DNA from: Rheum nobile
Lineage: Eukaryota > Streptophyta > Magnoliopsida > Caryophyllales > Polygonaceae
NCBI GenBank assembly: GCA_027886185.1
Contig: WOAB01000018.1
Span: 1,736,001 to 1,800,000 of the forward strand
Length of the DNA stretch: 64,000 bases
Reading direction: 5' to 3'
A model generated the notes under the pieces. It did not search any database. It was not told where the DNA came from and saw only the letters and a program-made list of their open reading frames with translations. How positions within the stretch are numbered: position 1 is the stretch's first letter; the number at the start of each line of letters is the position of its first letter. This document shows positions 31,638-43,192 of the stretch, piece after piece. Position numbers and translations under genes: made by a program.

Positions 31638-34076
31638 TGTAATACCCCCAAAACTTAACCCTTTTGGAAAGGTATTACCGCCAGTGACCCCAGTGTTCCT
31701 TACCGAGATCACCCAAGGCTTTACCAAATAAATACAATTTATGAAATGCAATTGATACACAAAGATTAAGCATTTAATTCCAAAACATAACATTGTCGAG
31801 GAAATAAGAGTTACGTGATTACAACTCAATCCCGAATAGGTCAAAACATAGTTTAAACCCAACACAACGGAAGACTAAGAAAGTAAGTTACAATCGAAGT
31901 TATTGTCCAAAGGATCATAACCTGATTAAAGAAATAATTAAAACATTCAAAAACCACCGCCGACTCCATAGTCCTTCTAATCTTCTGAGCTACTTCTTAA
32001 CTGATGTGCCGAATCAAACGGATGACACTAGCCAACCATGCAAGGGAAAATATTGGTTGGTTAGTCTAACTGAATAGACTAGCAAGGGTACAAAGCAGAC
32101 TGGTTCGAAGCAGTCATATTAGGTTAGACTCATCGCTTCTTGGATAATAACTGATAACGGTAGTCAACCATCATATTCCTACTGGAATAAACAAGAGATA
32201 TGCACAAGAGAAGATTCTGGAAGACTGAATCTTCACAGAAATCGACTCGAAAGAAGACTCCAACGGAAATGAGTCTTTAAGGAAGTAATGACAAATCTGG
32301 AATATTACAGAATCATTCAACAATGATTTAAAACTGACTGAGATGCTTCGGTTCACAACCAACCTCATCGCCTACAACGAATCCAGATTGGAAAGAGAAC
32401 ATACTACATTCAAGTCAAGACGAGTTTTTCTAGCTGCACTGATCTTAGCTGCACTACTCGCCCAAGGTGTATTAATTATGTGCGTCAAGGTAGCACTTAT
32501 CTGATTTATGTTTCAAAAACACACATCACGTTATAGACTTTTACATGTGTACCCCACCAGTGGGACGACACATCTTAGTATACGTTTCGTCGAGAGTGAC
32601 GTATACCGAAAGGTTTGTGACACCAGCTAAGTGTCCTGTCTCTACACACATGTGTAAGAGACCGATCATGATCTTAGAATGGTATTGGATGGGGACGAGC
32701 CACCCCTCTACCAAATTATAAAGAAACGACTGGACAGAGTCCGAGTAACATTCCTATCTAACAGTGCTAACTAAACAGTTAAAGCACCACCACAGTTATA
32801 GGATAAATCCACATAAAGGCCCGAAAGGCGATCACAGATAATAGCGTTGTTCTAACAGATATACAACCTATTATATGATTTTCAAAATAGTTTATCAAAA
32901 CCGTTTCCAGACAAACAGGATATTCATTCCAAATTAATTACTCAGATAAACTACTGATAATTAATGTAAATATGGAACGAATGAGCAAGAGCGAACCGCC
33001 ACTTGCCTTACTCCGCAGAATAGTCTAAAGACGTCACTGGATTCCGGGCTCGACACGGTACAGCTCTGACAGCACAACGACCTTCGAGTCGACCCATAAA
33101 AGGAACCCTAAGTTAGATCCGACATAAACAGTACGAATCTAAACACGGCGAAAGAACACGAAAAGAAAGACGCCATGACGACAACCGACCAAGCCAAAGC
33201 CACGAAGGCGTTCTGGGCACTGGCGGCGGTCGCCGTTCTTGGCGGCGGTTGCCGTATTCATCACGGCGGTCGCCGTGAAGAACACGGCGGTCGCCGTTAA
33301 GAACACGGCCGACTGAAACGAGAGAAAACTCACCCCAAAACACGAGCGGTTTGGCCTCCTTCGACTTGCTTTGGCTTCTAACCTCCAAGGCTAACCAAAA
33401 GCTTCACAAAGGCACTCTGGAAACACACCAAAGCAACACCGGCGAGACCTCCGGCGAGCACAAGAAAACCGGCGAAAACAAAACTCCGGCGAGAGGCGAA
33501 TTTGGCAGCGATTCGGGGTTGTAGATGACCCAAAACCCATGCCCAAGCTCACCTATTTATAGGCAAACCCCAAGGAATGAGCTGCAAACCCTCAGACGCG
33601 GCAAACGACGCAACGACGCGCCTCGAATGACGCCGGCGACCATCGGGCAAAGCCCACTGGACAATCACGGCGGTCGCCGTATTTTTGCATGCGGCGGGCA
33701 TGCGGCGGTCGCCGTAAATGCGGCGGTCGCCGTTGCTAGGCCTGTCGCGGCCAGCTAGAAGCTGACACGTTGACCTCTCATGCCCAACCACGGCGGTCGC
33801 CGTTTCTGAACGGCGGTCGTCGTTTTCCCCTTTTCCCGCCCATTCGGCTTTGAACGAGCTTGACGATAAACCGGGATAAAAATTATCGTACGCGAACGAC
33901 AATTTAAAGTTCAAGGCACCTTGTCTGTATATTATTTCACTGAGAAAAATATTACAGATATAGAGCACATTACAGAATGTCTCAAGCTACCTGAATTAAA
34001 TCCGACGTACACAACGGGTACTCGGGAAAATTCCATAATTCCCAAAATAACCTTACAAAAAATACGGGGTATCACA
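31638..34076 (-). repeat. 5' LTR of Tekay element
   Basis: TG...CA-bounded 2439-bp copy matching 23032-25452. GGCGGTCGCCGT words occur near 33222-33300 and 33667-33820. Reading frames inside (for example 32171-32368 minus, also present in the other LTR) have no family match and are not called. Confidence 0.92.
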
Positions 34077-37000
34077 ACAGCCTTTTGTCATTAGTCTGCC
34101 AAATGGTGAGAAAACTATTGTGAAGCTGACCGGGACAGTTGCTGTGTTGCCAGATTTGGTGTTGAAAGATGTGTTGTTTGTACTAGATTTCAAATGCAAT
34201 CTGCTTTCAGTGGGGAAACTTGTGAGAGATTTGAATTACAGAATTTTATTTACTCCTAGAAGCTGTGTTTTACAGGCTCTTTTTATGAAGAATCCCCTGG
34301 TGATTGGTAAAGCATATAGAGATCTCTATATGGTAGAGCCTAGACTAGTTGCTAGGACTGGATTGCACGAAACAGTAGCAGCCTCAGTTACTTGTCAAGC
34401 AGATTCAACTTTGTGGCATGCCCGTTTAGGACATGTTCCTTATTACAAACTTCAGTGTTTACATTTGTTTGATGCAAATAAATCAGATAAAACAGTCCTT
34501 GAACCTTGTGGAGTTTGTGCAAGGTCAAGACAGACCAGAATTGTTTTTCCTGTTAGTTCTATCACTACTTCTTATCCTTTTGAAATGATACATGTGGATG
34601 TTTGGGGACCCTATCCTGTTATGACATATAATGGATATAGGTATTTTCTTACCATAGTTGATGATTACACACGTTCCACTTGGATACATTTATTGGCAGC
34701 TAAGAGTAATGCTTTTAAGATGATTAAAAGCTTTTTGGCTATGGTCCAAACTCAGTTTGGTAGATCTGTCAGGGTATTGAGAAGTGATAATGCACGTGAG
34801 TTGGGAACTAGTAGAGAGGTTGCTCAGTTTTTAGCTACAAAAGGGAATTGAACACCAGACTTCATGTGTGGCTACTCCTCAGCAAAATGGAGTAGTAGAG
34901 CGAAAACATAGACACCTTTTAGAGGTGGCCAGGGCACTCATGTTTCATGCCAAGTTGCCAAAGAAATTTTGGGGTGAGAGTGTCTTGAATGCAGCTTATA
35001 TTATCAACAGATTGCCATCAAAACTCTTGGGTAATAGAACACCCTATGAACTTCTATTTCATAAGCCAGCTTCTTACAGTCACATGAAGGTTTTCGACAG
35101 TCTATGTTTTGCTTCTACACTTCAGCATGGCAGAGACAAGTTTGCTGCACGGGATGTACCTTGCATCTTTCTTGGCTACCCCTTTAGGAAAAAGGCTTAT
35201 AAGGTTTACAATCTTGAATCACATCAGGTGATGATATCGAGAGATGTTGTGTTCCATGAACATGTCTTTCCATTTCATGCCATTTCCACACCATCCTCTT
35301 CTATTCCTGCTACCTATCCTTCTGAGCCACTGCCTTGTGATAATGAGATTTCTCAATCTCCTTCCATTTCTGTTGAACCTCCTTCTAGTTCAGTTTTGCC
35401 CAGAAGAACTACTAGAGCCCATGCTGCTCCTTCCTATCTGAGAGACTATGTTTGTAATTCTGTTGTGACTGCACCTTGTTTTTGTGGTCATACTCTTACC
35501 TCCACAGTTCAGTTTTCTGATCATACTGATCCTTTGACATCTCATCCTGACAATGAACCTTTCTCCTATGAAGAGGCTTGTAAGTATCAAGTTTGGCAAG
35601 AAGCAATGAAGGCTGAATTTGCTGCTTTAGACAAAAATCACACTTGGGATGTAGTGTCATTGCCTAAGGGAAAGAAAGCTATAGGCTGCAAGTGGGTGTA
35701 TAAAGTGAAAAGGAAGGCAGATGGTTCAATCGAGAGGTATAAGGCTCGGCTAGTGGTTCGAGGATTCACTCAACAAGAGGGGGTGGATTATCATGAGACT
35801 TTTTCTCCTGTGATTAAAATGACCACTGTTAGGACCCTTGTCTCAGTGGCCCTTAAGAAGCAATGGCAGATATTTCAATTGGACGTGAATAATGCTTTCC
35901 TACATGGGGATTTGGATGAGGAAGTGTTTATGAAGGTGCCACCAGGGATAAGAGTTGACAATCCACAACAAGCTTGTTTGCTCAAGAAATCACTGTATGG
36001 TTTGAAGCAGGCTTCAAGGCAATGGTATGCTAAACTCTCTCATTCTTTGAAATCTAAAGGTTATCAGCAAAGTCTCAATGATTACTCTTTGTTTCATAAG
36101 AAGGTTGATGGATCAGTGGTCTTTGTGGCAGTATATGTTGATGATATATTGTTAACTGGGAATGATTTAGCAGAAATGAGTGCATTAAAACAGTTTCTAG
36201 ATGCTGAATTTAAAATAAAAGATCTAGGTACTTTGCATTTGTTCTTGGGGATAGAGTTTATTAAGACTCCTCAAGGTTTGTTGATGAGCCAGAGAAGGTT
36301 TATTACAGAAATGCTTGCAGAATTTCCAGCTGACAATTCCAGAAATGCAGTCAGTCCTTTGGATTTAAGGATGCAATTGTTGCCCACTACAGGGGATTTA
36401 CAAAGTGATCCACTGGTTTATCGAAGGCTTATAGGGAAGCTTAATTTTCTGGTGAACACTAGGCCTGATTTGGCTTTTGCAGTACAATTTCTTAGTCAAT
36501 TTAATCAGGCACCTAGACAGCCACACATGGATGCAGCTTTACATGTTCTGTCTTATGTGAGAGGCACACAGGAAAATGCACTTTTGCTGAATGCCAGTTC
36601 TGATATGAGATTGCAAGCTTTTTGTGATGCAGATTGGGCTACCTGTCCCTATTCCAGAAAGATTGTTAGTGGTTTTGTCATTTTCTTTGGGGGCAGTCTT
36701 ATTTCTTGGAAATCCAAGAAACAACAAAGTGTTTCTCTATCTTCAGCAGAGGCCGAATATAGATCCCTGCGGCGAGTCTGTACAGAGTTAGCCTGGTTGA
36801 GCAGATTGTTGTCTGAATTGGAAGTTAGTGATGTCACCCCTATCCCTGTGAAGTGTGACAACCAAGCTGCCATTTACATTGCTCGAAACCCGGTTTTTCA
36901 TGAAAGAACCAAGCACATCGAGCTTGATTGCCACTATACCAGGGAAAAGTTGCTTGAAGGCCTCATTTCTTTGACTCGTGTTCCTACACATGGTCAGCTT

Positions 37001-37087
37001 GCAGATTTTCTCACTAAGTCTTTACCTGGTGTTCGCTTACAGTCTTTGTTTTCCAAGATTGGGATGATTGCATCATCACCATCTTGA
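34077..37087 (+). pseudogene. Copia pol: protease end, integrase, reverse transcriptase, RNase H
   Basis: The frame resumes in phase with gag at the insertion border. Integrase shows the zinc domain WHARLGHVPYYKL...CGVCARSRQ and catalytic Asp residues in HVDVWGPY and RSDNAREL. A single extra A in a run of A around 34840 causes a frameshift just before the third catalytic region, and coding continues in the next frame (34868-37087). That part carries the end of integrase, reverse transcriptase with FQLDVNNAFLHGDL and YVDDILLTGND, and RNase H with CDADWATC, SSAEAEY and LADFLTK. A natural TGA ends it. Except for the frameshift the enzymes look intact. Confidence 0.92.
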
Positions 37088-37094
37088 GAGGGGG
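37086..37094 (+). other. Polypurine tract of copia element
   Basis: GAGAGGGGG lies directly before the 3' LTR. Confidence 0.85.
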
Positions 37095-37304
37095 TCTTAG
37101 ACTAGTAAGTCATTCTAGTGAGTCATTTACACGTGGCATTGTTCTGAGCCACACATTACAACTTATATAGCTCATCTCTGTAAACAACATAACTCACTTT
37201 TCCAGATATTTCAAAACTGATTTTCCCGCATCTTTCTTCCTCTCTTTCTCTGTATTCATCCATGGCAGATCTTCTCTAGATTTTCTTTCCGCTGTTTATT
37301 TTCA
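37095..37304 (+). repeat. 3' LTR of copia element
   Basis: Same length as the 5' LTR. It begins TCTTAGACTAG, so the terminal TG has become TC, and ends TTTTCA. Confidence 0.9.
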
Positions 37305-38278
37305 AAAAATCCATATATAGTATCTCAAATTATCATTATACAAGTTGGGTGTTCAAGAAAATCGAAAAACAATGAATTTGTTTGTTAGAATATCTCGATC
37401 TAAAAACCGATTTGGATATAAACTAATTACTACCAAGAAATGTCTTAGCTTTATAATTTGATTCATAGCTTTTAGTAACGGTTAACTAAAGAAGCATAGT
37501 CAAATCCATTTTGGGTGTGTCGAATTTTTTTGCTTAAATCGAAAAGAGAACCTTAATACCAAGTACATGTTGACTCATCATCAATATATAGTACAGTTAT
37601 AGTATACTTTACCGGTTGGTCTAGCGCGACATGAGGCATTAGATTTTCTTAATACGTTTGTCCAGATAATTGAATTCGAATTCATGTATGAAAAAAATGA
37701 ATTAAAGGGTCTCCCAATAAAATAATATTTTGAGTATTTGGCTGAACGTAGAACGACTACAGATTAAACTGGATTAGATCAAGACAAAATATAATTATGA
37801 TAATTCCTCATCGATATGGCAAGCTAAATACATTACAGAATTAAATTTAACAAAACAAAACGGTAAATAAAAACTTCAAATAATTTGTTTGCATTGATGG
37901 TTTTAGCTATAAACATAAAAACAAATTCCTCCATATGCAGAGTTGGGACGTGGATATGCAATTATGCATGATTATCAGCCTGCATTTTCTTGCTTTCTAT
38001 AATGAAGCTGGTGACGAATTAAAAGTGGTTAAACTAACAACAATATTGCTATAACAGCACGCCAATTAAAAACACATAAAAATATTCAAATACTAGATCT
38101 TGGAGGTTAGCTAGGATAAAAAAAGACAGCCCAAGACTTGTATACATTCCTACTGTTGATTGATCTTTGCTCATAGGTTTTTTTTTCCCTTAAACGACGT
38201 CGTACACTTCTAACCAATACACACACACAAACGTCCATCAATTGCTGAGGTGGCTCAAGATTCACTTGTAGGTGCGCG
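37305..38278. other. Intergenic DNA downstream of the BAG-like gene
   Basis: AT-rich sequence with no supported gene or repeat. It contains the 3' flank of the minus-strand gene at its right end. Confidence 0.5.
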
Positions 38279-38984
38279 CTATACACTTATACTCCGACAC
38301 GTGGGCCCTAGCGACTTACTTGATCGTCGCCCCTCGATGAAGCTGCGTAGCTTCATCTCCTTGATTTCCGGATCTTCGAGTAGAAGAACCTTGTCTTTGT
38401 CCCCCACACCAACCATGTGTAGGTGTTCAATGTCTTCCCTTTCCTTTCCTCTATAGAGAAGCCTTTGCTCTCTTGGTTCGAGCCCCGTCACCAAAGATAA
38501 AATCATTTTAAGTTCGCCTGCATAACACAACATTTCGAAACAAACTTATTAAGTATCTTGATCCATTCGTTCTTTTCTCTCTGACAAATGATGAAAAGTG
38601 AATTCGAAAACATATAGTTTTGTAAGTTTGTACATACCCTTATGTTGTATTAAGCTATAAACATAAGCTTAATTGTTGAAAAGTAATAACAAAATTTAGG
38701 GTTTGAATATTGAGTTTTCAAGAAGGCTTACCAAATGTGGAGGTTGCCCCAATGGAGACATCATGCCAATTTGACACAAGTGAGACTTTTATGGTGATAA
38801 AATCTTTCTCTCCAATGCTCTCTCTTTTCTGAACAAGCATTCCTCCTGGCCGGAGCTCCCATTTAATTTCTCCGTTGTCTGCAGAGTTTCTCTCGACTCC
38901 CTTGTCAATCTTATCATTTCCTCCATTGCTGAGCTTTGAGTTGCTTCTGCTAAACCTCTTCGACCTCAGCTTGATCAACTTCAT
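38279..38984 (-). CDS. BAG-like ubiquitin-domain protein (two exons)
   Basis: Exon 1 is 38732-38984 and exon 2 is 38279-38517. The GT-AG intron (38518-38731) joins them in phase, giving 163 residues. The N-terminus is basic (KLRSKRFSRSNSK). Next comes WELRPGGMLVQKR, the hallmark preceding the ubiquitin-like domain in plant BAG proteins. The domain itself follows (ITIKVSLVSNWHDVSIGATSTFGELK, then GLEPREQRLLYRGKERED and KVLLLEDP). BAG proteins bind Hsp70 through a C-terminal BAG domain, but here the protein ends soon after the ubiquitin fold. It therefore resembles the short Arabidopsis ubiquitin-like relatives that lack it. No stops or frameshifts; this is the best candidate for a working host gene. 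Its partner and role are not evident. Confidence 0.85.
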
Positions 38985-39108
38985 GATTTTTTCTGATATT
39001 TTTCGATTTTGAAAGAGTAGAAGCTAAGGTACACAAATTGTTAAGGTGCTCACAGGAATAGCTAGCTTGGTGGGGATATATGGAATGGAAGGGTGTTGGA
39101 GGTGGCGA

Positions 39109-39118
39109 CTTATATAAT
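39109..39118 (-). promoter_or_regulatory. TATA box of the BAG-like gene
   Basis: On the minus strand ATTATATAAG lies about 125 bp upstream of the start codon, a normal position for a plant TATA box with a leader of about 90 bases. Confidence 0.6.
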
Positions 39119-39135
39119 ACTTGAGGCTTTTGCAA

Positions 39136-39900
39136 GAGGACAAGAATTGTGCATTATAAATTTTGGTAGGGGTACCCTTTTGCTTCTTAAAAAATTGTGT
39201 AACAAGAAAAGGAAAGAAGAAAGATTGATTAATTAATGCACGGGGATAAGAATGGCCAATTAGACTTCTAGACTACTTTTTAGACAAAATGTACAAAGTA
39301 GGCCCATCTGCATATGCAGAACATATAAAAATGACACATTTTGTTATAAAAAGAATACCACTTCTAAATTATATGTATTTGCATATGCAGAACATATAAA
39401 AATGTTAATTGTGTTAAATAAAAAAGTAGGCCCATCTGCATATCCGGAACTAAGTTAAGTAGAGCACCAACAAAACGAAGCGTCGCCGAATACAATGTTA
39501 AGCTCTCGGTTTTAGTTGATGGATACTTTCGTACCAAAGTATAAGTATTGGGAATGAATTTTACAATGAGTAATGCTTTGATTATGTCCAGGGACAACGA
39601 ATTTGGACAATAGAATGGATAAATGTATATTATGTATACATGGGAGAATATTATGAAACAGAAAGTAGCTAGGTTCAATCTTTCTTATATGACGGCTATT
39701 GCACATGGGGGAAGTTAACTGATACAAGAAAATCTCATTATATAACGTTAGTATAATATAGTCGGTTGATCCATATAAATCAAACGCCGTATTGTTATTA
39801 ATGCATACTTTAAGCTTCTTTAGATTAGAACCAAATCAATGACCCGGATTGGATGTAGGAGGATGCACATATTATACAATAGGAGGCACACACCCGATTG
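39136..39900. other. Upstream region of the BAG-like gene with short repeats
   Basis: TGCATATGCAGAACATATAA occurs at about 39310 and 39372, and AAAGTAGGCCCATCTGCATAT at about 39295 and 39424, forming interleaved repeats with palindromic GCATATGC cores. No coding content. Confidence 0.6.
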
Positions 39901-40740
39901 GCTCCATCCAACGTGATTTTTGGGATATTCACACGATCTCCTCTCCCCTAATTTGTCTTCGTCTTCAACCCTCGGTTTCTCTCTCTTTCGTCTCCCTGTT
40001 CTTCATCCACATGCCGTCCTCGTAATGGGGAGCACCCTCACATACGACCACACACACCACCGCACCAAACCACCGACGACCACCCTCCGACCACTCCACC
40101 TCGCCGGAACCATCCAGCACCACCAGATCCAACCACCACTTTCCCCTCTTTTTCTAGCGTGGGGGTCGACCGGAGATGCGCAGCTGGTACATGTGGTGTC
40201 CGGTGATGTGGAGCGGACGAGTGGTGGTGCGATGAAGGGAACGGGGGAGGCTATGGTGGAAAAGAGGTCGGGAATGGGGGCCTCTGGCGGTGGAATGCGG
40301 GCTGAGTGCTGCGGTGGGCGAGTGGTGGCTCGCCGGTGGGTTCGGTGGTCGCGAGCAACAACAGGGGGCGAGTGTCGGGGCGGCAATGGTGTTGGGCAGC
40401 GGCTTGGTCGCACCGCAATGCGCGGTGGATCTGGGTTCAGATCTGGCGGTCGCGCGGCGGGAGAGGTCAGGAGAGGCGGGCTCGAAACTAGGCGTTGGCG
40501 GGGTTAGTGAAGTGGGTTGCGGGACATGGTTCGGCGCGGGGCGGTGAGGATGCAACGACTGCGTGGTGGTGGTTGAGCTTGGTTGGTTCGGTGGATCTGG
40601 TGTGGGCTCGGTGTGGTGGTTCGATGTGGGTTGGAGCCGGTGGGGTGTGGGTTTGGTTGTGTGTACAGGAGGTTTCCGACGGAGAACGAGGCGGCGGCGG
40701 CGAGGAGAGTGGCTCTGGTGGCCGCCATTAGAGGATCCCT
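39901..40740. other. GC-rich segment with unsupported overlapping frames
   Basis: Long open frames overlap on both strands because the DNA is GC-rich and low in complexity (ACCACCACC and GGTGGTGG words). None shows a recognisable domain. It stands out sharply from AT-rich neighbours and passes directly into TTCAT repeat DNA, which suggests an inserted repeat or captured gene fragment. Confidence 0.5.
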
Positions 40741-40779
40741 AATTCAAAAAAATCCTAAATCCTTTTGGTTTTTTACTCT

Positions 40780-41650
40780 AATGTTGTTCATATTTTGCGT
40801 TATGATATTCATGTTAACAGTATTGTTATTCACAGTGTTACAGTTTGTGTGTTTTGATATTTATGTTTCGGATATTGTATATTTGATATTCAGTTTCTCT
40901 GTGGTGTTAATCATTATAATAATATTCATATTCATGTGGATTCCGATTCTGCTTGATGATGGTGTTGTATGAGTTGTTGGTCATTGATATTCACGTTAAT
41001 TACGTACGGTCCATTGGGTAGTGATCAATATTCATAATTTGATTGGTGATATTCATGTAATATTCACGATATTGGGGGTGATATTCGTGTAATATGTGTT
41101 GATATTCATGTAATTGGGTGGTAATATTAATAATTGGGTAGTGACCGATATTCATGAATTGAATGGTGATATTCATGTAATATTCACAATATCGGGGGTG
41201 ATGTTCGTGTAATATGTGTTAGAATTCATGTAATTGGGTGGTACTATTAATGTAATTGATAGTGATCGATATTCATGAATTGAGTTATGTTATTCATGTA
41301 CTTGAGTGTGATATTCATGTAATTGATTATGATATTCGTGTAATTGATTGTGTTATTCATATATTATTAAGTGGTGATATTCATATTTTAAGTTGTGGTA
41401 TTCATGTCTGTAATTGGTGATATCCACATATTAAAAAAATATATTCATACAAACATGAACGATATTCAAGAAACAATGACAAAAGAAACAAGAACAAGTT
41501 TACAAATCTACGAATTTGCATAGCATTAGGACGCTGAAAAAATCAAGTGGTGATATTCATGTTTTAAGTGGAGATATTCACATCCATCGATATTCATAAA
41601 CGCATGAACGATATTCATAAAGACGTGTTCGATATTCGAAGACTTCAGAA
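40780..41650. repeat. Degenerate GATATTCATG repeat region
   Basis: GATATTCATGTAATT-like words recur dozens of times with variable spacing, including a longer near-duplicate around 41030-41110 and 41150-41230 (TTCATGTAATATTCAC...ATATGTGTT). No gene is present; 41650-41980 shows nothing further. Confidence 0.75.
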
Positions 41651-41988
41651 ATTTCTTTGTTAGACGAACAAGTAGATGAAAATCGGCAATTGATGGAGCT
41701 TCCACCGGATTGAACTTTGAAGATCGTGAATGGAGGAGCGATTTAGGAAATAGAAGAATATTGTGTTTTCTTTCTCATCTAACAACCTCTTTAATTATCT
41801 TTTGTTAATTAAAAATTAATTAATTGCCTTATTTGAGTAGATTTGGTGGTTACACCCCTATCATATCTATTGTAAGGCCCAATCATCCATCTATCAATCA
41901 CCATCCATCCAACGCTCCAGATTAATACTTCTGTTTACCATAATTTTCGTTTTACCGGAGCGTTTCTCTATTTTGTTATATATAAGAG

Positions 41989-42122
41989 TTAGGGTGTGTT
42001 TGGATTACACATTATCTAGCCTTATAATGTCAAAAACTGACATTATAACTTTGTTTTTGACATTATAATATCAATTTTTGATATTATAATGTCAAATAAT
42101 GCATAATCCAAACACACCCTAA
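41989..42122. mobile_element. Foldback MITE
   Basis: Perfect 19-bp terminal inverted repeats, TTAGGGTGTGTTTGGATTA at the left end, enclose AT-rich DNA with inner palindromes (TTATAATGTCA against TGACATTATAA). At 134 bp it is typical for a MITE. The superfamily is unclear because the target duplication is ambiguous. Confidence 0.85.
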
Positions 42123-42598
42123 GTTGTTTTTGTGAGTTGGAAGTTAAAAGTTAGGCTCGTGTTGCCTGCGTTCTATATTCTTTTTCGGTTTAGGGGGCAT
42201 CAATCAAAAAGGGTATGTTAGGGGTGCCTTAATAATTGGTTTACTTTTAGTTAAAGTATGTTATTTCTTTTACAAAATACGGAGCATTATATGATTAATT
42301 TGAAAAAAAAACAACTTATTTTCACTTGTTTGCATAAAACCACCCCATCTCTTATAAAAAAATTACATATATATAACCATCCCTTATTCATAAACAACCA
42401 TCCAAATTATTATTTTATAAAATAATCATATTAAATACCCCAAATCTATAGGTGTTATCGATTCAAACTATAACAGGTCCACAATTCTTCCAAAGATCGA
42501 GGTTCGAACCAGAATAATCCAGTTAGTTCTCGTTCCGATTTGGTCCCTGCGAGTCCAATCTTTATATGGACCGGTGTGATTTTTTTCTTTTGTTATTT
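42123..42598. other. Intergenic DNA
   Basis: AT-rich, with no supported feature. Confidence 0.5.
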
Positions 42599-42615
42599 GC
42601 TTTCTTAATGTTTTT
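42599..42615. repeat. Left target-site copy of LINE
   Basis: GCTTTCTTAATGTTTTT is repeated exactly at 44399-44415, on either side of the LINE. Confidence 0.9.
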
Positions 42616-42689
42616 TTTTATTAGGTAAAAATTAGACCGAAAATCACAGAAGAAACGGTTTCTCAGTCTATAGCATAGGATGAGAATTA

Positions 42690-43110
42690 CAAGTTCTAGA
42701 TTAGCTCAAATATCTTCCAAGAAACTCTGCTGGCCCAATTTTGCAATGAAGTCGGCCACCACGTTTGTTTCTCGAAAGACATGACAAATCTGCACTGAAG
42801 AAAACAGTTGTAAAACACAAATGATATCAGAAATTATAATTTCAATATCCCAAGGACAATGCCAGATTTTTTTAAGAACGTTCACAATAGTAAGATTATC
42901 GCATTCAAGTTGAATGTCGGTAATGCCTAATTCATAAGCCTTTACCAGTGCATTTCTTACTGCAAGCGTTTTTATTTTTAAAGGGATTGAGAAACCACAT
43001 TTATCCCCAAACAGGAAGGTTCGTTTGCCTGTGCTATTTCTGAAAATATACCCAAAACTAGAATCACCATTAGTTTTGGTTGATTCATCTGTATTAATTT
43101 TGATTATGTT
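42690..43110 (-). pseudogene. LINE RNase H domain
   Basis: The minus strand encodes an RNase H-like (RVT_3) region: TDESTKTNGDSSFGYIFRN, then LECDNLTIVNVLKKIWHCP and FRETNVVADFIAKLG. It follows the zinc-binding domain as in plant L1 ORF2. The start of the domain is separated from the upstream frame by stops near 43190 and 43110. Confidence 0.75.
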
Positions 43111-43192
43111 ATCCGGTGGTTTTTTTCATTTCTTTTTTAGTCATCTTACATTGTTCGTTCTATGTGTTTTTTGTTTGTCATCTGCTGAACAG

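Larger units (their letters stand above)
23032..34076 (-). mobile_element. Tekay-type chromovirus, near complete
   Basis: Two 2.4-kb LTRs (23032-25452 and 31638-34076), both bounded by TGTAA...TCACA on the plus strand, flank primer site, an extra acidic reading frame, gag-pol and polypurine tract, all in minus orientation. Target copies are ATAGC (23027-23031) and ACAGC (34077-34081), one transition apart. It interrupts the copia protease frame. Over the first 345 bp of the LTRs I count nine differences by eye, so the insertion is not recent but also not ancient. The chromodomain-bearing integrase and LTR length fit the Tekay/Del lineage. Confidence 0.92.
21586..37304 (+). mobile_element. Ty1/copia element (Ale-like), split by a Tekay element
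   Basis: Two 210-bp LTRs (21586-21795 and 37095-37304) flank a primer site, gag, protease start, then after an 11-kb insertion the rest of protease, integrase, reverse transcriptase and RNase H. Without the insertion the element is about 4.7 kb, normal for small copia families. The short LTR and the gag sequence HLSDHPGLSL favour the Ale/Retrofit lineage. Flanking bases are AAAAT on the left and AAAAA(T) on the right, an imperfect target duplication. One frameshift and the insertion break its coding frame. Confidence 0.9.

Noticed and set aside
32171..32368. Frame present in both Tekay LTRs (also 23565-23762)
   Set aside because: Duplication follows from LTR identity; no family match and no start context.
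39920..40740. Long GC-rich frames as a real gene
   Set aside because: Equally long frames exist on both strands in low-complexity DNA without any known motif.
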